A DNA stretch of 64,000 nucleotides from Kingdonia uniflora (Eukaryota; Streptophyta; Magnoliopsida; Ranunculales; Circaeasteraceae), in contig JACGCM010001245.1 of the NCBI GenBank assembly GCA_014058105.1, positions 2,232,001 through 2,296,000 on the forward strand, in the 5' to 3' direction. Each line of letters begins with the position of its first letter. Positions within the stretch are counted from its first letter, which is position 1. The translations under genes were made by a program, and so were the position numbers. The notes under the pieces were generated by a model that saw only the letters and a program-made list of their open reading frames with translations, did not search any database and had not been told where the DNA came from. Positions 11,501 through 22,319 of the stretch are shown one piece after another.

Positions 11501-12229
11501 GGGGATATAGTTAGTCTCGCAGGTTGCATTAGAGAGCTAGAAAGTGACGTATCTCGAATTCAAGGGTGTGTTCAGAAGGGAAATGCGAACTTGAGGGAAT
11601 GCCAGCATAAGTTAGATGCTACTCTTATCAGGGAGAAAGTTCTAGAAGGCTAGATCAAAGCAAATGACTTATTGGTGAAGAGGAAGGAAGAATTATTGAA
11701 AAATCTGCCGGATAGGGAAGAGTTGAATGCATAAATTGGGAGACTTCGTGCTTGGGTAGTAGAATTAGCCATAAACCTAGCTGAGTCGGCAAAGTATATT
11801 GCCAAATTGGAAGAAGATTCCATTTATCATGAAAAGGTCGATGCGGAAATAATTAAATGGAAGGATAATTGTGCTAGGTTAAAGTCACGCCTCAAGAGGT
11901 TGAAGGCGAGATTTGCAGCAGCGGTAGTACCTGGTATGTCTCGATCTGACCTGTTAAGGATGGTTGTTGCATATTCTGTAGAGGAAGTTAAAAGACTTGA
12001 GTTAGAACGAGATACCTTGCTCAAAACTCTGTCGGATAAGGGATGCACCTGTGGAGCTAAGATAGATCGAAAGAACTGTCTCGGCGCCATGGAAAGCCAA
12101 TTGGGTCCTCAAGCTGCTGAATCAATAGATCAATTTAAAGATATTGTTGCCTGCGAACTGAAAGAGAGACCTCTTAATGTGTGGGGAATCGTGGATGACC
12201 GTACCTCAGCAGAAAAGAATCCTTTATAA
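8551..12229 (+). pseudogene. Antisense coiled-coil gene of the Tat element (gypsy-type domain plus long coiled coil)
   Basis: Large plant Gypsy elements of the Tat lineage often carry such a gene antisense to pol; its role is unknown. Exon 1 (8551-9288) encodes a ~245-residue globular domain (from MGMSSVNEVSTSS to LWTFDLDL) like the 'putative gypsy type transposon' family. It ends at a donor at 9289; the acceptor is at 9376-9377. A second intron is clear (GTAAGT at 9878, TTTTTGCAG ending 9951). Exon 3 (9952-10350) holds a coiled coil and the family signature EEEVDAIKADTY ... GLDGVSRQTVLDNQGDD. From about 10851 to 12229 a single frame encodes a long heptad-rich coiled coil ending DRTSAEKNPL, broken by roughly eight point stops. 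The frame is otherwise kept, so decay is mostly by substitution. Confidence 0.75.
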
Positions 12230-12258
12230 TATGAATTTGGCCTGAAAATAAATAGTAT

Positions 12259-12790
12259 ATGTCGCAGACATATTGTAGTAGATGAAAGCTAGTATGACCA
12301 TTGCCTTATCTTGTGTCTGGTAGGATCTTTAATATAAAACAAATTTTTTACATTCGTTTTAATCGCAGAAATGGGTTGAGTTAAACCAAGTCGAAGCTTG
12401 ATTTGAACTATAGAAATGTCACAGGCATATTGAAAGAGATAAAAGCTAGTATGACCTTTGCCTTATCTTATGCCTGGCTGAGTCTCTGATGTGAACCAAG
12501 TTTTTAAACTTGCCACAATCGCAGAAATGTAGAAAATGCAGCTAAACCAAGTGTTATCCTTGATCTATGCCTATAGAAATGTCACAGACATATTGAAAGA
12601 GATGAAAACTAGTATGACCTTTGACTTATCTTATGTTTGGCTGAGTCTTTGATGTGAACTAAGTTTTTATATTTGCCAAAATCGCAGAGATGTAGAGAGG
12701 AAGCTAAACCAAGTGTTATCCTTGATCTAGGCCTATAAAAATGTCGTAGACATATTGAAATAGATGAAAGCCGGTATCATCTATGCTTTA
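12259..12790. repeat. Tandem repeat, ~160-bp unit, 3.3 copies
   Basis: Units start at 12259, 12416, 12579 and 12741 (spacing 157, 163 and 162), each opening ATGTC(G/A)(C/T)AG(A/G)CATATTG and including CTAGTATGACC and ATCGCAGA. The array sits exactly between the stop of the antisense gene and the end of integrase, so it is the shared 3' region of two convergent genes. Tandem repeats in this part of Tat elements are known seeds of satellite DNA. Confidence 0.88.
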
Positions 12791-12939
12791 CTCTGTAGAA
12801 TATGGATGAATGTTTATGAAGAGACCGACATTATTCAAAAAAAAACTTTCATTGATAAGTTTATAATTTACATTGGATGGAGATAAGAATCTCACTTTTG
12901 GAAATGAAAAACAAACATCGAACAATGGAAATAGAGTAG

Positions 12940-13960
12940 TAAGATGCCTAACGATAGTACCGTTTCAGTCGTCTAGTGTTCCAAGGATTTTAAATGGGAA
13001 TTCTCTCTTCTATCATGAGATAGTATGATCCCAGGCCTGAGAGACCTGTGATAATGAATGGCCCCTCCCAATTATCGGCTAATTCTCTAGCATGAGGCTC
13101 TTTGCAATGTTATGGAATCTCTTTGAGGATGAGATATCTGATTTGGAAACTATGGCTCCTGACTCGGTTATTGTACGATCTGGCAAGCATATGATGATAT
13201 CAACCTAGGTTAGCAGTGGAGCGTTCCCTAGTCTCATCTATCATATTGAGGTTATAAGCCAATTCGAATTTATTTTCCTTGTCAGTCAGCTCGTGGTCAC
13301 GAACTGGATGGTGATATTCAGAAGGAATGACAGTCTCAATGACATAAGCAAGGATGAATGGGGTATACCCAGTAGATTATCGGGGAATGGTTCGATATGC
13401 CCACAGGACGTGAGGTAGTTCACGATCCTAATTCCCTTTTTTTTATGAGTGAAGCTGTTTATTGAGTCCATCCACGATGGTTTTGTTGGTGATTTCGGCT
13501 TGGCCATTGCCTTGAGGGTAGTATGGATTTGATGGTGAGTGGATGATATTGTAATGATTTAGGAAGGATATAACCTTTTTTCCCACAAACTGGGGCCCGC
13601 TATCGATACGAATTAGGTAGGGGCACCCGAACCGAGTGATTATGTGGTTTCAGATAAAATAGATAACCTCATCTTCTCTGGTTCGACATAGTGGAATTGC
13701 TTCTACCCATTTTGTAAAGTAATTGGTAGCAACGAGTAGGTGACGGTGATTATCTGGAGAGTTAGGGAATTCGCCGACAAGGTCTAGTACCCATCTTTTG
13801 AATGGCCAGAAAACCTTGCTTGCATGGAGTTCGAGCGCAGGGGCACGCATCATATATCCATATCTCTGGCAGGTGTCGCACCTGCGGGAATACTCTTCTG
13901 CTTGCTTGCGCATGCCAGGCCCGAATACTCCTTGAGTTATAGCTCGATTCGCCAATAATC
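12940..13960 (-). pseudogene. Tat element integrase
   Basis: Integrase inserts the cDNA copy into host DNA. Reading 3' to 5' on the map: zinc-binding region ending CDTCQRYGYMMRAP (about 13850), catalytic core start WPFKRWVLDLVGEF with the first Asp, then RIDSGPQFVGKKV (second Asp, about 13600) and GNGQAEITNKT with the catalytic Glu (about 13490). The C-terminal part WEGPFIITGLSGLGSYYL and NPWNTRRLKRYY lies near 12960-13070. Several stops and frameshifts separate these blocks. The D,D,E residues are all still readable. Confidence 0.85.
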
Positions 13961-14021
13961 GACCTGTGACGTGGGAGCCACAAGTACCTTCGTGTAGTTC
14001 GTAGAGCAGTTCATCTACTTT

Positions 14022-15250
14022 TTACTTTGAGAGGCACTTGAGGTAAGGCCCTGTAATGAAAAGGCGGTAAAGCATACCATTCTGAGTAATGTAGCGCTTC
14101 GAGTTGTTGATCAGCAGTCGACGCTCTTTTGGATCTACTGGGAGTGGTTCGTTAAATTTGTTGTCAACACTGAGATAGGCTAAGAAAGGCCTTCGCCAAT
14201 CGTCGCCTCCCCCTTTATCGCCCCCAGTGTTGATCGTGCACACAGAGATGCGATCAATGCTGGGGGTTGAAATGATTTTGATCAGGAGATATCGAGCTTT
14301 CGTACCCAAGACCCCGGCTAGATATGTTAAGGAATTGGCGTGCCTGTTTTCACCTCGAGGAAGATATTTGAGAGCTGCATTCGCAAACTTACTCATCCTA
14401 TCTGCAATGAGGGTTGCGTATTCGATCATCTTCCCATTCTTTTTGTATTGCTCAGAATAATGATAAATGATAAGTAATGACTCTGTGGAAACTGAGAGCT
14501 CGAGTACGAGGCTGATTCCGTGAATGAGAGCTTCATACTCGGTGACATTATTTGAGGCCTCAAAATCCAAGTGGATTGATTTCTCAATTCTGTCATTTGA
14601 AGGGGTAATCAAAACGATCACGATTCCTGACCCTGTGGATCCTGTGATTATCGTGCATACAGAGATACGATCAATGCTGGGGGTTAAAATGATTTTGATC
14701 TGGAGATATCGAGCTTCCGTACCCAAGACCCCGGCTAGATATGCTAAGGAATCAGCATGTATGTTTTCACCTCGAAGAAGATATTCGAGAGTTGCTTTTG
14801 CAAACTTACTCATCCTATCTACAATGAGGGCTGCATATTCGATCATCTTTCCGTTCTTCTTATATTGCCCGGAATAATGATGAACGATGAGTAATGAATC
14901 TGTGTAAACTGAGTGCTCGAGGACCTCGAGTTCAAGTGCGAGTTCGAGTCCGTGAATGAGAGCTTCATACTCAGTGACATTATTTGAGGCCTCAAAATCT
15001 AAGCATATTGATTTCTCAATTCTGTCATTTTAAGGGATAATCAAAATGATCACGATTCCTGACCCTGCCGGTCCTACTGATCCATCTGTGAGAAGCCTCT
15101 ACCCTGACATTGTAATCCAGTCAGCTCGATCATCGAATGGCTTGGGAGTTGGATTCTCTGGTGTGCTTTCGGTAAGGTCTAGGTTTTGCTCCTCCTACTC
15201 GAGTTTTTCCAGAGAAAAATCCGTGAGAAAATCGGCAACGGCCTGGCCTT
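14022..15250 (-). pseudogene. Archaeal-type second RNase H of the Tat element, tandemly duplicated
   Basis: The segment encodes HLDFEASNNVTEYEALIHGI followed by a PRGENRHANSLTYLAGVLGT tail, the usual second RNase H found between RT/RNase H and integrase in the Tat lineage. Here the domain is present about 1.5-2 times, because about 420 bases are repeated in tandem (see the repeat entry). The conserved Glu of NEYEAL-type motifs is retained (VTEYEAL). This copy shows an unusually long 274-codon open frame (14022-14846) that crosses the duplication junction in frame, although neither unit is complete. Confidence 0.75.
14224..15070. repeat. Tandem duplication of ~420 bp within the RNase H region
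   Basis: 14228-14560 and 14645-14975 are near-identical (for example GCGATCAATGCTGGGGGTT versus ACGATCAATGCTGGGGGTT), and a second shared block at 14543-14644 recurs at 14977-15070. The offset is 417-434 bases. High identity between the units relative to the diverged LTRs suggests the duplication may be younger than the insertion, or present in the source element and kept by conversion. Confidence 0.85.
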
Positions 15251-15299
15251 TTTCGGAATGACGTTGTTCGAACTTGATATCATGTTTGCTCAAATTGAC

Positions 15300-16740
15300 T
15301 GACCATTGTTGCACTCTTCATGACTTCTCCTTTTTGGATAAAACTTCCCGAAGTGGGTAGTTCGCCATAACATTGACGAAATGTGCTTGGAAGCAGTGCT
15401 TGAGTTTCTGTGAAGTGTAAACAAGGGTGAGAAGAAGTTTCTCAATATTAGAGTACCTTATTTCTACTAGTGTAAGTGTTTTACTGATGAAAAAGACTGG
15501 TTTCCCGATTTTCCCTTTCAGGTGAATGAGAACTGAGCTTAGTGAAGTATCTATAACTGCTTGGTAAAATATCACTTTCTCATTACCTACTGGGGTGCTC
15601 ATTATGGGATACTTCCCCAAATAAATTTTGAGATCCTAAAAGGCAGCTTTGCATTCTGGTGTCTATGTGACCTCCACAGTTGGCTGAACTTTTCCTTATT
15701 TGGTACATCCACAGAGTAATAGGAATAGCCCACGGAAACGGTCTGAAGATTTAGAAACGAAATGGTTGATCGCGATAATCTTGTCAACAAATTTTTGAAC
15801 GTCTTTTGTTGTCTTTGGAAAAGACATGTCGAGAAGAACCCGAATTTGATCTGGATCGGCCACAATCTCTTTCTTACTGATGAGGTATCCCAGGAAGTGG
15901 CCTGAATGTACCTCTAATTGATACTTATCAGGGTTGAGACTTATTCTGTAAGATCGAAGAATGCTGAATTTTGTGTTGAGATCTGAGATGTGATTATCTG
16001 ACTATATACTTTTTCAAAAGACATCATCGATGTAGAGTTCAACAATTTTTACCAGGTGTGCTTTGAACGTAGCAGTCATCAATCCTTGATATGTGGCTCC
16101 TGCGTTCTTGAGCCCAAAGGGTATGACTTTGCAGCAGTAAAGGCCACTTTCAATGATGAATGTTGTCTTCTCCTAATCTTCTTCCAGATGTGGGATTTGA
16201 TTATATCCTGAGGCAGCATCCATCACAGATAATAGATCATGGCCTGCGGTAGAATCAAGGATCTGATGAATGTTGGGAAGAGGGAAACTGTCCCTTGAGG
16301 TATGTTTGTTCAGATCTATGAAATCTACACAAACGCAAACTTTTCCATTCTTCTTTGGGACAGCGACAATGTTGGATATCTAATCCAGATACTTGGCTTC
16401 TCGAATGAATCCTACTTTGATCAATTTCAAGATCTCGGTGTTAACTTCATCTCGAAGACGAGGTGAAAGTCATTGTTATTTTTGTTTGACTGTTGGGGTG
16501 TTGATGTTGATGGCTAACTTGTGGCTTGCCATAGCTAGGTCGACTCTGGGCATTTCTTCGAAAGACCATACAAAAACGTTTCGATTGAGTTGCACGAACT
16601 AGATGAGAGCGTCTTTCCCGTGCCGAACCAGCTTGGTTCCGATGAACGTACCACTGCTAGGTCTATCTATGTTGATATATTTCGTAGGTTCCTCTATAGG
16701 TGATTGAACTTTGAGGTGATCAATTTTCTGTAATTGCTAT
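15300..16740 (-). pseudogene. Tat element reverse transcriptase and first RNase H
   Basis: Copies element RNA into DNA and removes the RNA strand. On the minus strand the RT active-site motif LYIDDV is intact at about 16020-16040, preceded by the usual RT blocks with QIPHLEE-like and FIDLNKHTS-like segments near 16200-16330. The first RNase H (15318-15620) reads YPIMSTPVGNEKVIFYQAV and ends FQAHFVNVMANYPLREVL, typical for Ty3/Gypsy. Stops at several points break the polyprotein frame. Confidence 0.83.
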
Positions 16741-16793
16741 GCGGCCAACCTGTCTGAAGTATCTAGGATGGCAGAGATAATATTTTCACAAGC

Positions 16794-17075
16794 TCAAGAA
16801 AGTTTATGACTACCTCTAATCTCGTAAATACCATTGTTATGCTTGAACCGGAGTATTTGATGATAGGTGGAAGCGATTGTTTTCATGTTGTGTATCCAGC
16901 AGCGGCCCATAATCCCAAGATAGCGAGACTTGGCATTGATGACGTAGAAAACCACGTTAATAGTGGCTGGTCCTGCGGCAATATGTAAGATAATCTTACC
17001 TACTCGTTCCTCCTTGGAACCATTGAACTCACTGATGTCGGTGTCGGTCTGAAAGACTTGGACAGCCAAACCCAT
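16794..17075 (-). pseudogene. Tat element aspartic protease region
   Basis: The 93-codon frame starting MGLAVQVFQTDTDISEFNG contains FYVINAKSRYLGIMGRCW, which matches the distal part of Gypsy proteases (F.V.....YN.ILGR.W). The catalytic D(S/T)G lies upstream near 17100, where the minus strand reads IDTGSGIEILF with the active-site triplet preserved; a stop sits between the two halves. Confidence 0.65.
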
Positions 17076-17799
17076 CTGGTCGATCGTACTCTAAAAAAGA
17101 ATTTCAATACCACTTCCAGTATCGATCATCATTGTGTGCATGATAAACTATTTCATCTTCAGCATTATGACTAACGCATCATGATGTGGAAATTTGATAT
17201 GGCTAGTATCACAATCCTCGAAAGAGATTTCAAGTCAGCGATTGCTCGACTTGGGCAAAAGTTTGGCTTCTTTGTCTTGAGGTGTAAGATCACAACATTC
17301 CGAGACTCTCCGACGCTTTAATCGGTTAGAATTGTTGATCTGGTTGATTTTGATCATGTTGCTGAGGTGCATATGGTAAAGATGTTTCTCCTCAGCTCTG
17401 TCATTGATCTGAAAAATTTCGAGCTACTTTTTATTGCTGCCATCGTGATATGACTTCAGGTCAACAATGTATTCGAGCATCCATCCTTCCTTGAAAATGA
17501 GCTTGAGCATCCGCTGTATAGCATAGAAATTGTCAGTAGAATGATGATTTACCTTATGGTATAAGAAAAATGGTCGATTCTCGATGGGCTCCAGTGGCTG
17601 AGAGGCACGGTAGAGCGGGTCTTTCAACAGCAGTAGAAAAAGTGAGGAGATTCGAACGTTAAGCTTTGGGAGGACGGGTTTATTTTGCGGACTGCTTCTC
17701 CGAGGGTATCCAGTGTTTCCCTTGGTGCGTTTCTGATCTCTCTATTCCTTATTTGGCTTACTAGTTCAATCTGCAGGAGGGGCTTTGGTAGAGAGGACA

Positions 17800-18990
17800 G
17801 ACGGTAGACTTTTGTCGCTCAGACATCATCCTCTCCAAGTCGACGTAACCGTTGACTTTGGTGATCATCTCCTCTAATGTTGCAAGCTTGTTAAGGAAAA
17901 GGTATTCTTTGGCCTACAATCGAGCCGGAGCGCATTGGTGAAAGCGGTCACAGCTATTTTTTGGTCGAGGTTATCCACCTTTCTTGCAAGCTCTAGGAAT
18001 TTCTTTAAAAAATCTTCAAGCTTTTCTCCATGTGACTGCTTTAGACCGATAAGAGAATACAAGTTCTCCTCTTTGTCTCTGTTGTGAGCATATGACTTGA
18101 TTAACTGCTTCAGCAGCTGATCAAACGTCTAGAGAGACTCTTCAGGAAGAGAATGGAACCATCGGAGCGGCTCCTGCTATAAACTTGCGGCGAACAGACG
18201 GCAAAGAATGTGGTTGAGATCGGAGTACAACCCCAATAAATTGCGGTATTGTTGAATATGCTCCTTCAGGTCAGTACCTTTGTACTTATGAATTTGGGGA
18301 GTATGGAAACCTTTCGGTATTTCCATATTGAATAGTTCTTTGGCAATTGGACTTTCTTGTAACTTCGTGATATCGCCGGTAGTACCCAGAACTTGTACCT
18401 CGATCAGCTCCCTGATTCGTTTATCCATATGTTCTTTTATGATGTAATAACGTGTTGGCTGAATCACTGGACGTGCTAGCAGAGGATGATAAGTTCATGT
18501 ACCTTCACTCATGAAATTTAGTGCTGGAACTTGATATAAGGGTCGCTGGTCTTCCTCCTGACGGACGGAAATCAAATGACCTCGACTGATTTTGGATTGA
18601 ACTTCTCCCTCCAAATGGATGGAGGGTCACAGTTCGTGTGGAAGATTTTTAAAAATGGCTTTACCAGTGGCTCCCCGAGATCCCAATCTTTCCCTTGCCG
18701 AAATGCGGGAAGTTTCAAGAAGTTGATCATGACCCCTGGCTGAAGGAGCTTGCTGAGTATTGTGTAGAGCCTCGAGTACAATTTGCATCGCCGTCATCTG
18801 AACTTCGCATCGTTTGAGCGCTGTCAAACGAGCTTGTCATTCTGCATCGAGCTCATTCTCACGGAGCTCATGATCTTTTGTCAATTGAAGTTCGAGTTCG
18901 GCCTGTTTCTCTGCATCTTCGTAGAGATTCGCCCGTAACTCGGTGAGTTACCCCAGATCCACAAAAATTTTGAGCTAAGTTCCTGCGGCC
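17800..18990 (-). pseudogene. Tat element gag
   Basis: Gag forms the virus-like particle. Minus-strand segment 18177-18467 reads SPIAKELFNMEIPKGFHTPQ then KYKGTDLKEHIQQYRNLL, the standard start of the plant Gypsy gag core; it continues after a stop with LRWFHSLPEESL and YSLIGLKQSHGEKLEDFLKK and VDNLDQKIAVTAFTNALR (17874-18130). An N-terminal part lies at 18570-18900. In-frame stops disable it. Region 17424-17800 continues toward protease with no clear domain. Confidence 0.8.
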
Positions 18991-19067
18991 TGTCATCTGG
19001 AAGAAACCATAATTGAAAATTGTAGTTAAAGACTGCCTTAGGATATTGTAGAAATGCAATCTTTCCT

Positions 19068-19082
19068 ACAGACGGTGCCAAA
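19068..19082 (-). promoter_or_regulatory. Primer-binding site of the Tat element
   Basis: Directly inside the 5' LTR the minus strand reads TTTGGCACCGTCTG, one or two changes from the TTTGGCGCCGTCTGTGGG string seen after the 5' LTR of many plant Gypsy elements. Its position fixes the element orientation as minus. Confidence 0.75.
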
Positions 19083-19659
19083 TGTAATGGCCGAATTCCG
19101 TTGCTCGATATGATTAGGAATTAGCTATCGCACCAATGAACCTGTAACAATGCTCTAATATAAAGCAAGAATTGGAGACAAGTATTTTTAGCGTGGAAAA
19201 CCTCTGAACGGGTAAAAAACCAAAACCTCGTATGGAGGATTTTTGTAAGAGTATCTTTATTGCTTGTAGTGGATATCTTTATTACAAGTAATCTCTAAAA
19301 TATAGAAATGTTTTTGATCTCGTAAATAAGATGTTTGAGTAGTTTTTATGGTCCCTGACTCTTCTGGAACTTTTCCTTTTTATAGACTTCTCCACAACTC
19401 TTCATCGTACTTGAACATGTTTTCCGAATGAAGTAGTTAGTGGCGGTTGACTGAATAACTAACGAGTTTGTGGGAGACATATGTTTTTGACTAAATAACA
19501 CTTTCCCGGTTTAGCTTGACCCACGTTCTTGAGTAGTTCGTCTGGCTGGTTAGAATGTTTGACTGGAGTGTTAAGTGCTAAAATTGCGTGAGCCTAAAAT
19601 AGAGGTAAATCGGGCTATTTGAGTTCGATTATTGGTGAGATCGAGGGATAGTCCCTATA
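19083..19659 (-). repeat. 5' LTR of the Tat element
   Basis: Starts TGTAATGGCC and ends GTCCCTATA on the plus strand. Followed by ATAGG (19660-19664), the target duplication. Confidence 0.88.
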
Positions 19660-19899
19660 ATAGGTGAATAAATATTATGGATAACTCAAAACAAATGTTA
19701 GTTAAATACCTCATTGGCTTTTTCTATTACATCTTTTTTTTCAACATAATACACACCTACAGTCTTTTGTTCTTCTATCTCTAAAATAGTATACACAGAC
19801 CACAAACGATAAAATTAAATGAATAAACGACAGGGTAGCACACAACAAATATGATAGATAGCTTAAAACAAATGTTAGATAAATATATCTTAAACTTCC

Positions 19900-22310
19900 T
19901 CTTCTTCAGTAACTTGAAGTTGCTCTTCTTGAACAGATTTAGCTTCAGGTTCCTCATCTTCCACTGACCCCTTCTTCTACTTCACATACAACAAATTAAA
20001 TGAACAAAGACTTCAGAACAAATTAAAGTTCTGAAAAATATAATGACAAAGACGTCCGAACAAATGCCAAAAAATTCTGAACAAATGATAGATTTCTGAA
20101 CAAATGACAAAATTCATAAAGTAAATGCCAATTTTCTGAAAAACAAATGTCAAATAAAAACAAATAAATGATAAGAAGTCATAAACGAATGATACCTCTA
20201 GATGATCATCACCATATTCAGACGATATCGCTTCTAAATTCACTTCCCTATGAACTTCAACTTCATCATCTACCTTTAAATCTTTTACCAACTTCAATCC
20301 CTCTCCAGGGGCAACTTGCTGAATTAAATTTTCTCCAGTTAATTGAATTTCATCATACTCAAGTTCTAGAAATTCTGCCTATTTCTTCCTTGGTGCTCTA
20401 TTAGCCTTCTGGGGGATTTGAGATTTCAAAAAGATTTGTGGGACATCATCCAATTGTTCATTAGTGAGAGCTATTTTCTTCGTGCCTTCAAATTTTTTCT
20501 TCAGGGGCACATCAGCTTCTTCTGCCTTCTTGTTCTTCTTATTGGCATTGGTCTTGTGTTTCTTTCCATGTTCTTCTGCCTTTTCCCTTTCTTTCTTACC
20601 TTTTATTCTTCTCATCAATCTTTTAATTTTTTTATTGGAGCCTCTTTTCCAGGTTCTCAATTTCGCCTTCTTCCTTTTCCCTTCTTCTTTCTCATTACCT
20701 TCTTCTTGCTTACATTTCACAATTTTCTCATGAGTAGAGAAATGGTACTGCCCAAGGAGTAGAGTACCATCTCCAAGTGGTAGAGTACTATATCTAACTG
20801 TTGACATAAATTTCATTCCAACATTTTACCATGGTTCGGCAGCAAGTGGTTCGATTGTAGACACAACACCGATTATAGGCGCACCGCCGATTGCATGTGT
20901 TTTGATGTGATTTCTCTCAAATATTAAAATAGATGACAAAGAGTGATTTAGAAATGACAGAAAAACATTTAACAATGACAATAGGCCTAAAACAGATGAC
21001 AAAAAAGAACTTAATAATGATAGGAAATGATAGAGAAAGAAATCAAACAAATGGCAAGAAGAAGATACCAAATGCCAAACTTAAATAAACCAAATGATAA
21101 GAAACCTAAATTAAATAACAAGGAAGTAATAAAATGAATCATTCATACAAAGAATGGAAGATTACCATGGCCTCTTGCAAAAGTTCTTACTTCATGTTAG
21201 TCGCAGATGCCTTTATAGCTATTACCACAAATTTGGGGTTAGCAAAAAAAAATTTAAACGTCATAATTTGGTGATGCTTAAAGGATGTCATCCTCCATCC
21301 CTGTAGCTTAGGGAACAAATATTTGAATTCGTGAATTCTTAGAAATTTTAGGCCAGGAATAGAGATGAAAGTCCATATCATCAACAACCACATATATTCG
21401 TGCAGTGATAAAGCTTTATCTTATTTTTTTATCAGCGGTTGATCGATATTCGGCAATCTCTACTATTTTGACTCTACAAGAAATTATAGACTTGCTCACC
21501 CTAGGGAATCTGTTGAGCTCTACTAGATTATTTACCAGATTAACATACTTCACCTCAACGTTTCTCTCCCCTTGTTCGGGAGGAAAAAGGATAGTAAAAT
21601 TCTTAACAAATTTAATCGAGGAACAGCATCTGTAAATAAAAATCACACACGTTAAAGAATAATAATGGATAAAAATGCCAAAGAATACACAATGTGATGA
21701 TAAGAACCTTAAAAAATAATGACCCAAAAATGGTAAATACAATACAAAATTTTTTAGAGTGACAAATACAAAGAAGAATGATGATAAAGCAGAGCAAACA
21801 AATGCTAAATTAGAATCTTACCATGATGGTTTTCCAATTTTGCCTATTTTATAGCCCCGCCAATTTCCTTCAACCCATATGTATTCTTCTTCTTGGGGAA
21901 TCGCCTTATTCAAAAATTTGTTATATGCTCATGATCAACAAATAAGAACTTATCTGCAATAGGAAGCATACGTAGCCCCAAAATAGAGCAAACATGTATG
22001 GGTTTCATCTGAATTATCCCCCCCCCCCAAATTGGAACTTCATATCACCGAAATGACGATCGAATACTTCCACAACCAACGTCGACATTATCGTTATTGG
22101 ATCAATCAGCATTAACGGTACAAAGTAGGTGGTAGGAAGAGTACCATTCTCCTCTTCTGGTAGAGCTCCAAATATTTTGTGAAATCTCACACCTGTATAC
22201 CGAGAGGTGTAATTTTTAGTACTAGAGGTGTCATTCTTGGCTCCACCCTCCTAGGTTTGGTTCTCCTCATCAAATTTCTCATTCACTTCTTTATCAGACT
22301 TCATTGTGAA
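19900..22310 (-). pseudogene. N-terminal part of the MULE A Ulp1 protein gene
   Basis: Read on the minus strand from about 22310: an ATG opens MKSDKEVNEKFDEENQ, then NYTSRYTGVRFHKIFGALPE and TTYFVPLMLIDPITIMSTLV; a donor near 21825 ends the first exon. Further coding blocks at 21190-21640 (VKYVNLVNNLVELNRFPRVS) and 20379-20816, a Lys/Glu-rich linker of about 145 codons including KKNKKAEEADVPLKKK, which looks like a nuclear-localisation and flexible region. The equivalent MULE B blocks are at 42700-43070, 42020-42450 and 40950-41620. In-frame stops (after EENQT, at 21900-21960 and in other blocks) make it a pseudogene. It resembles the N-terminal part of plant MULE-borne Ulp1 proteins, inferred from position and not from a recognised domain. 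Confidence 0.55.
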
Positions 22311-22319
22311 AGAAAAAAT

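Larger units (their letters stand above)
5207..19659 (-). mobile_element. Tat-lineage Ty3/Gypsy retrotransposon with antisense gene
   Basis: A 14.45-kb element with 577-578-bp LTRs, a primer-binding site next to the right LTR, and gag, protease, RT, RNase H, a second archaeal-type RNase H and integrase in that order on the minus strand. The second RNase H is the hallmark of the Tat lineage (Retand, Ogre, Grande and relatives), as is the long non-pol region before the 3' LTR. That region here (5790-12230) carries an antisense gene on the plus strand. The LTRs look about 85% identical by eye and the pol frames hold many stops, so the insertion is old and inactive. Confidence 0.9.

Noticed and set aside
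14227..14877. Plus-strand ORFs of 77 and 117 codons
   Set aside because: They lie antisense to the RNase H domain and owe their similarity to each other to the tandem duplication.
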